Assembly: GCA_050247435.1 (NCBI GenBank)
Contig: JBFWUF010000018.1
Coordinates: forward strand, 62,001-126,000
DNA from: JAJVID01 sp050247435
GTDB taxonomy: Bacteria > Acidobacteriota > Blastocatellia > RBC074
Direction of reading: 5' to 3'
Length of the DNA: 64,000 bases
The notes under the pieces are model-generated. The model ran no database searches. It saw only the letters and a list, made by a program, of their open reading frames with translations, and was not told where the DNA came from. The translations under genes were made by a program, and so were the position numbers. This document shows positions 25,988-32,844 of this stretch, piece after piece (the first letter of the stretch is position 1; every line of letters starts with the position of its first letter).

Positions 25988-26614
25988 TCAAACCGTCAAT
26001 CTGAAGTCCTGCCCAACGCGCTGCGACATATCAACGATGAGCTGGCCGTCTTCCGGTGAAACTTCCAGTTTGAAATAATCGAGCGGACGCGGCGCGGGGC
26101 CGGCGTAATTCGTGCCGTCGCCGTAATACTTCGATCCGTGGCAGGGGCAGTGGAATTCGTACTGCTCGTCGAACTCGCGCCCGCGAGCTTTGACCTTCTT
26201 CGGCTGATTCAACTTCTGCATCTTCACCGTGCAGCCGAGATGCGTGCAGGAAGCCGAGATCGCGTAAAACGTCTTGCTCTGGCGGAAGATGAAGAGGCGT
26301 TTGTCTTCCAGAAACTTTCCGCCTTCGCCGAACTGATCGAGCGCGCCGACCTTGAACCGCATCGGCTCTTCGTAAAGTACGTTCGGTTTGAGCGAGCGCA
26401 GGAAGGCGTAAGCCTGACCGGCTAACGCGGCAAGCGTCACGCCGATGCCCAGCTTCGACAGGAACGAGCGGCGCGAAGTTTTGTCCGCCGCGCCTTCGCC
26501 GTCTTCGGCCAGAATCTCGGCCTTGATTCGATCCAATCGCTGCTGCTCGGTCTCGGCCTTTTCAGATTTGGGATTTGAGATTCGAGATTTAAACCACGAC
26601 TTCCTGCTCTTCAT
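25988..26614 (-). CDS. Rieske [2Fe-2S] protein of the bc-type complex
   Basis: The 208-residue protein has a charged N-terminus and a Tat signal anchor (SRRSFLSKLGIGVTLAALAG). The Rieske boxes are CTHLGC and CPCHGS, separated by an insert of about 25 residues. It forms the quinol-oxidising unit with the next gene, cytochrome b. Its start overlaps the 3' end of the FAD oxidoreductase gene by 26 bp, so translation is probably coupled. Confidence 0.92.
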   Translation of the reverse strand: MKSRKSWFKSRISNPKSEKAETEQQRLDRIKAEILAEDGEGAADKTSRRSFLSKLGIGVTLAALAGQAYAFLRSLKPNVLYEEPMRFKVGALDQFGEGGKFLEDKRLFIFRQSKTFYAISASCTHLGCTVKMQKLNQPKKVKARGREFDEQYEFHCPCHGSKYYGDGTNYAGPAPRPLDYFKLEVSPEDGQLIVDMSQRVGQDFRLTV

Positions 26615-28535
26615 AGTAGAAGACCTCCATCGTCATCGCGTCCGTCGGGCAGCGGATTGCGCACAGCCCGCAGCGGATGCATTTATCGTCGTCTTTGATC
26701 ATTGCGGAAAGCGGCGTTCCGAACTCGACTTGAACGCCGGTGGATTCGATGATGCGCTGCTTGTCATCCGGGTCGAGATCGAGGTCGTCGAGCGGGACGA
26801 GTTTCAGGCAATATTCCGGGCAAACGTCCACGCAGCGGTTGCACATCACGCATTTCGCCGGGTCGTAGATCGTCTGGATGTGGCACGACAGGCAGCGTTC
26901 GGCCTGCAACCGCGCCTGCTCTTCGTTGTAACCGGTTTCGACTTCCGAGATGCCCGTGCGGCGGTCGAGCGAGGTCGTCGGCGGCGCCTGACGTTCCTGC
27001 GTCTCGTAATCTTCTGGCATCTGGTAATTGCGCGTGGGAAGTTTTTCGACCGAAAGGTTGAAAACCCGCTCGACGGCGGCTTGATTGAGCGCGCGCAGAT
27101 AATCATCAATCGAGAGCGCGGCGCGTTTGCCGTTGGCCACGGCTTCGATCAGGTTGCGCGGGCCGAACGCCACGTCGCCGCCGGCGAACAGTCCGGGCGC
27201 CGATGTGGCAAGCGTGTTTCGATCAACCTTGATCGTCCCCTGCGGCGTCAATTCGACGTTGTCTTCCGATTTGAGAAACGAGAGGTCGGCCTGCTGGCCG
27301 ATGGCGAGGATCACCGAGTCGGCTTCGAGCGTCTCGCTCACTTCCGCGTCGAACTGCGGATCGAAGCGTCCGTATTCGTCGTAGGTTCGTTTGACGCCGA
27401 TGAATTCAGCCGCGCTGACGCGCCCGTCGCCGTTCACGAATCTTCTGGCGCTGCGCTGCGGATGGAAGATCACGCCTTCGCGCTCGGCCTCCTCAAACTC
27501 CTCTTTGCCCTGCGTGGTGCGCATCACCGGCATCTCGTCGAAGGATTCGAGGCTGACCATGTGAACTTCGGTCGCGCCCGCGCGGATGGCGGTGCGCGCC
27601 ACGTCGAGCGCGGCTTTCATCTCGCTCGCGTCTTCATCGCGGCCATTGCCGCCCGCCTCTTCCAACCCGGCGCGTAGAGCAAGCCGCGCGGCGTCGAACG
27701 CGACGAAGCCGCCGCCGATGACCAGCACCTTCTTGCCCAGATTGACGCGATAGCCGTTGTTGATGTTGATTAGGTAATCAACCGCCTTGATCACGCCGTC
27801 AAGCTCCGCGCCTTCGATCTTCAGATCGCGCCCTTTTTGCACGCCGACGCTCAGGAAGACCGACCGGTAGCCGTCTTCGCGCAAAGCCTTCAAACCGAAT
27901 TCAGCCGTGAGCGGCGTGTTGTAGCGAATCTCGACGCCGAGCTGTTCGATCTTGGCGATCTCCTTGTCAATAACCGTGCGCGACAATCGGAATTCGGGAA
28001 TGCCGTGAAACATCATTCCGCCAGCCTGATCGCTCGCCTCGAAGATCGTCACCTGATAACCCATCAACGCCAGGTCGTGCGCGCAGGCCAGTCCGGCGGG
28101 GCCTGCGCCGATCACCGCAACTTTCTGACCGCGAGCCACGCCCTTGCGGCTGGCTTGCAGAATCGGCAGGTGGCCGCGAACCTTGTTACCGAGATCGTGA
28201 ACTCCGTCGCGCAACTCATCCTGCGTGTCGGGCGCGATTGATTCGACGCCGTAACGTTCAGTCACGAATCGTTTCAACGCGCGGATGCTCACCGGTTCGT
28301 CAATCTTCCCGCGGCGGCAGCGGTCTTCGCACGGCGCCGCGCAGATGCGCCCGCAAACCGAAGCCAGCGGGTTCGGCGAGCGCGCGACGAAGTAGGCGTC
28401 TTCGTAGCGGCCCTGCGCGATCAGTTGCACATAGCGGCCAGCGTCGGTGTTGACCGGGCACGCCGCCTGGCAGGGAACCATGCCTTTCCAGAACTCGACA
28501 TCGGGGATGATGGTTTTGTACTTGAAGTCGTTCAT
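26589..28535 (-). CDS. GltD-like FAD/Fe-S oxidoreductase with C-terminal ferredoxin domain
   Basis: The 648-residue soluble protein has an N-terminal Fe-S domain (CQAACPVN, CGRICAAPCEDRC) and an FAD fold (VAVIGAGPAGLACAHDL). An NAD(P) fold (VLVIGGGFVAFDAARLAL) and AGGDVAFGPRN follow. The C-terminus adds CLSCH, then CVMCNRCVDVCPEYC and CIRCGLCAIRCP for two [4Fe-4S] clusters. It resembles the glutamate synthase small subunit but heads a respiratory operon, so it may feed NAD(P)H or ferredoxin electrons to the quinone/Rieske/b chain. ATG 28535 begins the conserved part, with GGAAGGG upstream. Confidence 0.85.
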   Translation of the reverse strand: MNDFKYKTIIPDVEFWKGMVPCQAACPVNTDAGRYVQLIAQGRYEDAYFVARSPNPLASVCGRICAAPCEDRCRRGKIDEPVSIRALKRFVTERYGVESIAPDTQDELRDGVHDLGNKVRGHLPILQASRKGVARGQKVAVIGAGPAGLACAHDLALMGYQVTIFEASDQAGGMMFHGIPEFRLSRTVIDKEIAKIEQLGVEIRYNTPLTAEFGLKALREDGYRSVFLSVGVQKGRDLKIEGAELDGVIKAVDYLININNGYRVNLGKKVLVIGGGFVAFDAARLALRAGLEEAGGNGRDEDASEMKAALDVARTAIRAGATEVHMVSLESFDEMPVMRTTQGKEEFEEAEREGVIFHPQRSARRFVNGDGRVSAAEFIGVKRTYDEYGRFDPQFDAEVSETLEADSVILAIGQQADLSFLKSEDNVELTPQGTIKVDRNTLATSAPGLFAGGDVAFGPRNLIEAVANGKRAALSIDDYLRALNQAAVERVFNLSVEKLPTRNYQMPEDYETQERQAPPTTSLDRRTGISEVETGYNEEQARLQAERCLSCHIQTIYDPAKCVMCNRCVDVCPEYCLKLVPLDDLDLDPDDKQRIIESTGVQVEFGTPLSAMIKDDDKCIRCGLCAIRCPTDAMTMEVFYYEEQEVVV

Positions 28536-28642
28536 TCTTGTCGGCCCTTCCGTTCGCTCCATCCGATTTGCCCAATTTGCAAAGACTGAACCACAACTTC
28601 GGATCGGCTTCTGATTTGACTTGCTTGTGAGCGGCGAGCGCG

Positions 28643-28683
28643 AATTTAAAGGCTCATGACCGCGGTAGATATGACTTATGTCA
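28643..28683 (-). promoter_or_regulatory. Crp/Fnr-type site and -10 element of the nos operon
   Basis: The perfect dyad TGAC-TTAT-GTCA (28672-28683) matches the core of NNR/DNR/FNR boxes. On the minus strand TAAATT (28648-28643) has its centre exactly 32 bp downstream of the dyad centre, as expected for a class II site at -41.5. The first codon of the FAD oxidoreductase is 137 bp from the site. The bound regulator is inferred. Confidence 0.6.
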
Positions 28684-28803
28684 CCACCACTGCGATTTTT
28701 TCGCGGTGAAACCGCGGGCGGCCTGACGGCGCGTTGAGGAATGTTGCGCAACAGTCTGTGTGAATTTACCCGGCGCTGGGCTATGGCAAGGCTGAGCGCC
28801 GAT

Positions 28804-29634
28804 TCAAATGTCTTGTCTGCTGAGCGCCCTTTGCGCAAACAAAAATGGAACGACAATCCAGGCGATCAGCCCACCGAGCAGCAATAACAGGCTTGCGCTC
28901 TGGCCGCCCAGAAATTTCACGAGAGCCGCGCCCGCCGCGCCGAAGACTTCCTTGCCGTCCAGAACCATCAGACAGGCCACGCGAGCCATGTCCACCGGAT
29001 TGCCGAAGAGCGACGAGAAGATAAAGGCGTTCGCCGTCCGCTCTTTCAACAGAAACGTCACGCCGATCACGATCAGGTCGTAAAACAGCACGAAGAAAAA
29101 CCACAGGAACAACGCCACGCCGAACGCCTTCGTCTTGCGCTGGCACAGCGACGCGACCATCGCCGAGAGCGTCAGAAAGACCAGGCCAAGCGCGAGCGAC
29201 AGGATCACGAAAGCCTGATAACGCAGCGCGCCGCTCGTCCCCGCTTTCGCAGCGATGAGCGCTCCCGCCAGTCCGAAGCCGACGAGCGTCGCGGTCAGGA
29301 TCGAAGCGAACAACCCGGCGAGTTTGCCCAGCAGTATCTCCGCGCGCGTGACGGGTTGGGCGAAGAGCATCTCGTTCAGGCTCTTCTCGCTGGTGAAACT
29401 CAGCGTGCCCATCGTCAGCGCGACGAGCGGGATGATGTACAACACCAGATTGAGCAGGCTGGCCGACGTGCGGGCGAAGCTCTGAAAGCCGATTGCGCCC
29501 GCCGTCAGCATCCCGAAATACGAGATCGCCAGCGTTAGTCCGCCGAAAGCGAAGGCGAAGATCAACATCCATCGGTTGCGGATATTGATGATCAGTTCCT
29601 GCCGGGCGATTGTCGAAACCGCGTTGAGATCCAT
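28804..29634 (-). CDS. nosY: NosY ABC-transporter permease
   Basis: The 276-residue protein has six hydrophobic segments and a soluble N-terminus (AVSTIARQELIINIRNRW). The NosY-type loop SFTSEKSLNEMLFAQPVTRAE and PVDMARVACLMVLDG are typical. With NosF and NosD it supports CuZ assembly. GAGGAG 6 nt before ATG 29634 favours that codon over ATG 29640. It lies 268 bp upstream of the FAD oxidoreductase start, with the Crp/Fnr-like promoter in between, and so is transcribed apart from nosF. Confidence 0.88.
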   Translation of the reverse strand: MDLNAVSTIARQELIINIRNRWMLIFAFAFGGLTLAISYFGMLTAGAIGFQSFARTSASLLNLVLYIIPLVALTMGTLSFTSEKSLNEMLFAQPVTRAEILLGKLAGLFASILTATLVGFGLAGALIAAKAGTSGALRYQAFVILSLALGLVFLTLSAMVASLCQRKTKAFGVALFLWFFFVLFYDLIVIGVTFLLKERTANAFIFSSLFGNPVDMARVACLMVLDGKEVFGAAGAALVKFLGGQSASLLLLLGGLIAWIVVPFLFAQRALSRQDI

Positions 29635-29783
29635 CTCCATCTCCTCATCAGCGAATTCAACACATCAACGATACGCGGGTCTGCAACGAGCGTGCCGCCG
29701 CTGGTTTGACCGTATTTGAGCGGGTGGGATCGCGCGGTTGGGGACAATCGCGCAACGCGGCGCGGAAAATCACGCGCCGCCGC

Positions 29784-30557
29784 TCAGTGGCCGAAGCAGC
29801 GATGCTCGTTGAATTCACCGGCTGAACTCTGCATTTCAGGCGCGGCGCCGCCTTCCATCTCGACCGCTCGCGGGAAGAGCAGATTGTTTTCCAGATGGAT
29901 GTGTTGATGCAGATCGGCCTCGAAGCCAGCCAGCGCCTGGTACAAAGTTTGATAGCTGATGCATGCGTCCGCGGGCGGCGTGTAATCGTTGGTCGAGCCG
30001 CGCAACGATTGCAGCAGCTCGCCCGCCGCGTCGTGCTCCGTCATCATCATCCGCACCGGGTTCCGAACCGTGACGAAGAAAGGCTGCGGGACGGCGCGGC
30101 TCTGATTGACGGCTGTCTCCATCTGCGTGATGTACGGAAAGAGCACCTGCTCTTCTTTGAGCATGTGCGGGAGCAAGTCCAGCTTGAGTTGATAAAATGT
30201 CTTTTGCGCCTCGAACAGTTCCGGATGGTTCTCGCCGTGGCGCGCGCAAACTTTGTCGAAGAGTTTTTCCAGACGCTCGATCTCCTCTCTGGTGAAGTGA
30301 TGATGTTTTTCAACAATGTAGACCGCGAGCGACGCGAGCGACTCCTGCCGCCAATCGCGCGAATCGTCCGGCGTCTGCCTCGCCGCTTCGAGCGAGCGCA
30401 CGACATCTTCCATCTGAACTTTACGAGTCCGGCAAGCTTCGGAAAGCGTCCGGCGGCCTCCGCAGCAATAATCAATTCCGAATTGCTCAAAGACTCTGGT
30501 GGCGCCCGGCATCGTGACGGCCAGTTCTCCAACTGTGTTCGTAGCGTTAATCGTCAT
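29784..30557 (-). CDS. ric: Iron-sulfur cluster repair di-iron protein (Ric/YtfE/ScdA)
   Basis: The 257-residue protein has the N-terminal ScdA_N domain with FGIDYCCGGRRTLSEAC, then a hemerythrin-like domain with His/Glu ligands (EKHHHFTREEIERL, HMLKEEQVLFPY, TEHDAAGELL, HQHIHLENNLLFPRA). Ric proteins repair Fe-S clusters damaged by NO or oxidants and are commonly induced by NO. A Crp/Fnr-like site at 30665 with a matching -10 precedes it, which fits regulation together with the nos operon. Confidence 0.92.
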   Translation of the reverse strand: MTINATNTVGELAVTMPGATRVFEQFGIDYCCGGRRTLSEACRTRKVQMEDVVRSLEAARQTPDDSRDWRQESLASLAVYIVEKHHHFTREEIERLEKLFDKVCARHGENHPELFEAQKTFYQLKLDLLPHMLKEEQVLFPYITQMETAVNQSRAVPQPFFVTVRNPVRMMMTEHDAAGELLQSLRGSTNDYTPPADACISYQTLYQALAGFEADLHQHIHLENNLLFPRAVEMEGGAAPEMQSSAGEFNEHRCFGH

Positions 30558-30635
30558 AATTCCTCCTCAATGGCAAAAATGATTTGTAGTGAATTTCCCT
30601 GGTCGAATGTTTCCGCTGTCTTCATTCGCAGGATC

Positions 30636-30676
30636 AGTCTAGGAAAACAGCGGCGGCGGCGCAGTGACAAAAGTCA
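30636..30676 (-). promoter_or_regulatory. Crp/Fnr-type site and -10 element of ric
   Basis: The perfect dyad TGAC-AAAA-GTCA (30665-30676) lies between the divergent ric and hemerythrin genes. For ric, TAGACT (30641-30636, minus strand) has its centre 32 bp from the dyad centre, the class II spacing. In the plus direction the hexamer at that distance (CAATCT) is a poorer -10, so ric is the more likely target. Confidence 0.6.
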
Positions 30677-30737
30677 TCGCGGAAAAATAATGCGGATGGC
30701 AATCTTGCGACTGTCAGAGGCGGGGAGGATTGGCTGA

Positions 30738-31211
30738 ATGAGTTTTGCCGAACTTCTGAAAACCCACGAGCGGCTTAACGAGCTTTTTCTGCTCCATCAG
30801 GAAGCGCTGCTGCGGCTCGACCTGGAACTGGCGGCGGAGCGGCTGCGGATTTACACGAGCGAGTTGCGCGCGCACATGCGGGCCGAAGAAGAGTTGCTGA
30901 TGCCGGTTTACGAGCGCGCCGGAAAGATCGCGGGAGGCCCGCCGGAATTTTTCATCGGAGAACACCGGCGGATGCTCGCATTCCTGTCGCATTTCGCCAC
31001 GACGCTGAATGAATTGAAAGACGAGAGCGGCAAGCAGGCGAGGCGCGTGATCAAACTCTTCGACGAAGAGGCGAGATTCAAGAGCCTGTGCGATCATCAC
31101 GACATGCGCGAGCGCAACATCTTCTTCCCCGCGCTCGATCGCGTGACCAGCGACGCCGAGCGGCGGGAACTGATCAACCGGTTCATCGCCGCCAGTTCGA
31201 TTGAGATTTGA
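30738..31211 (+). CDS. Hemerythrin HHE domain protein
   Basis: The 157-residue soluble four-helix protein has HHE-type ligands: LKTHERLNELFLLHQEALL, LRAHMRAEEELLMPVYE, FIGEHRRMLAFLSHF and DHHDMRERNIFFPALD. It is divergent from ric, and the two probably both deal with NO or O2. GGGGAGGA lies 9-10 nt before ATG 30738. It is followed after 18 bp by the YwiC-like gene and then by the Crp/Fnr gene. Confidence 0.88.
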   Translation: MSFAELLKTHERLNELFLLHQEALLRLDLELAAERLRIYTSELRAHMRAEEELLMPVYERAGKIAGGPPEFFIGEHRRMLAFLSHFATTLNELKDESGKQARRVIKLFDEEARFKSLCDHHDMRERNIFFPALDRVTSDAERRELINRFIAASSIEI

Positions 31212-31229
31212 TGTTTGGAATAATCTTTT

Positions 31230-32027
31230 ATGAGCCTTCGATCCACCTTGAAATTGCCTAAAGAGCACGGCGCGTGGGCGATGCTTTACGTCCCCTTCGT
31301 TCTGGGCGTGGCTGTGGCGGGCCGCGTCAACTGGCCGGTTTTGCTGTTGCTGCTTTCGACGACGGCAATGTTCATATCGCGCGAATCGCTGCTGGCCTGG
31401 AGCCGGGCGCGCGCGCGCGGACGCGACGCCAGCGAGCCGGGCAAAATGCTTCTCATTTACCTCGCGCTGGCCGCCGCGTTCGGGCTGCCGCTGATCCTCG
31501 CCTTCAAACTCTACTGGCTCGCCCCGCTCGGATTGATCGGTTGCGTGTTGCTGCTGATCAACGCCAAACAGGGGGAGCGGTTGGAAGAGCGCTCGCTGTC
31601 GAGCGAAGTGATGGCGATCTGCGGGCTGACGTTGACTGCTCCGGCGGCTTATTACGCCGCCAGCGGGCGATGGGACGGCGCGGCGTTCTGGTTGTGGCTG
31701 CTGAGCGCGTTCTATTTCGCGAGCAGCGTCTTTTACATCAAGCTGCGGATTTACCGCCTCAATCCGCGCAAGCAGGCCGAGCAGCGGCAGGCGTGGCGGA
31801 GTTGCGCCGTCTATCATTCATTTATGATCGTCGCGCTCGCGGCTCTGACCTTCGCCGGCGGTCTGAGCCTGTTCGCGTTGATCGCCTTCGCGCCCGTGCT
31901 GGCCAGGACTTTCTGGGGCATGTTCAAACCGAAGACGAAAGTGAACCTGACGCGCGCGGGCATTCTGGAGATCGCATACTCGCTGGTCTTTCTGGTCTGC
32001 GTCGCGCTCGGCTTCCGCGCGGCTTGA
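31230..32027 (+). CDS. YwiC-like membrane protein
   Basis: The 265-residue protein has about seven hydrophobic segments and starts with the family signature LKLPKEHGAWAMLYVPF. YwiC-family proteins have no proven function; in Bacillus subtilis ywiC lies beside fnr and narK. Here too it sits directly before a Crp/Fnr gene, close to anaerobic respiration genes. No strong ribosome site precedes ATG 31230. Confidence 0.82.
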   Translation: MSLRSTLKLPKEHGAWAMLYVPFVLGVAVAGRVNWPVLLLLLSTTAMFISRESLLAWSRARARGRDASEPGKMLLIYLALAAAFGLPLILAFKLYWLAPLGLIGCVLLLINAKQGERLEERSLSSEVMAICGLTLTAPAAYYAASGRWDGAAFWLWLLSAFYFASSVFYIKLRIYRLNPRKQAEQRQAWRSCAVYHSFMIVALAALTFAGGLSLFALIAFAPVLARTFWGMFKPKTKVNLTRAGILEIAYSLVFLVCVALGFRAA

Positions 32028-32043
32028 ACCTTCCGCCATCAGG

Positions 32044-32069
32044 CGTGATCATGCCGGGCGATGATCACG
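32044..32069. promoter_or_regulatory. Inverted repeat over the Crp/Fnr start codon
   Basis: Perfect 9-bp arms, CGTGATCAT (32044-32052) and ATGATCACG (32061-32069), are separated by 8 bp. The right arm contains the start codon of the regulator gene. It could be an autoregulatory operator or an mRNA hairpin that hides the start. Confidence 0.5.
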
Positions 32070-32747
32070 GACAAAATCTCCACTCTTAAACGAACCGCTC
32101 TTTTCGGCGAACTCGAGGAATCCGAACTTCGCGCGCTGGCCGAACGCGCCGTCGAACGCCGCCTGACGCAGGGCGAGATACTGTTCGTCGCCGGCGAAGA
32201 AGCTCGTGGATTGTTCGTCGTCGCCCGGGGCGCGCTCCGCGCATTTCGCGAGGGAGTTGACGGGCGCGAGCAGGTGATCCACGTCGAACGCGAGGGCGCG
32301 ACCATCGCTGAGTTGCCGGTCTTCGACGACAAACCATATCCCTCCACGGTAGCCGCCGAGGAAGAAACCACCGTCCTTTTTCTCGACAAACGCGATGTGA
32401 AATCGCTTTGCCTGACTCATCCACAAATCGCGCTGGCCGCGTTGAAGCTGCTGGCGGGGCGTTTGCGAAAATGCGCCGAACTGGTCGAGGCGTTGTCCCT
32501 GCGCGAAGTTGACCAGCGGCTGGCGCGATGGCTGCTCAACGAAGCGCGGGCGCGTGGCCGCCGCACGGCTGACGGAATCGAGGTTACGCTGGCGTTGACC
32601 AACCAGCAGATCGCCGCCCGCATAGGCTCCGTGCGCGAAGTCGTCTCCCGCGCTCTCTCGCGTTTACAAAACAACGGCCTGATCGCGGTTGACGGACGCC
32701 GGGTCGTGATCGGCGACGAACAGGCTCTGGAAGTTTTCTCCGGCTGA
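32061..32747 (+). CDS. Crp/Fnr-family transcriptional regulator
   Basis: The 228-residue protein has a cyclic-nucleotide-binding-like sensor fold, a dimer helix (LAGRLRKCAELVEALSLREV) and a C-terminal winged helix. The recognition helix IGSVREVVSRALSRLQ keeps the Glu-x-x-Ser-Arg pattern of FNR, which reads TGA half-sites. The N-terminal cysteines that hold the [4Fe-4S] cluster of FNR are absent; only two cysteines are present, neither suitably placed. It may sense NO or haem like DNR/NNR. It is the obvious candidate for the TGAC-N4-GTCA sites at 28672 and 30665. Confidence 0.9.
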   Translation: MITDKISTLKRTALFGELEESELRALAERAVERRLTQGEILFVAGEEARGLFVVARGALRAFREGVDGREQVIHVEREGATIAELPVFDDKPYPSTVAAEEETTVLFLDKRDVKSLCLTHPQIALAALKLLAGRLRKCAELVEALSLREVDQRLARWLLNEARARGRRTADGIEVTLALTNQQIAARIGSVREVVSRALSRLQNNGLIAVDGRRVVIGDEQALEVFSG

Positions 32748-32844
32748 ATGTCTTTCGGCTGATGGCCTGCCGGTTTCCCATCGTGTTAAACTCCCGCCCA
32801 GCTTTATCCATCAACACCCTTTTGGCAACCAGGAGACCAGAGAG

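Noticed and set aside
28536..28856. N-terminal extension of the FAD oxidoreductase
   Set aside because: It would run through the Crp/Fnr site and -10 element and has no domain match; the conserved part begins at 28535.
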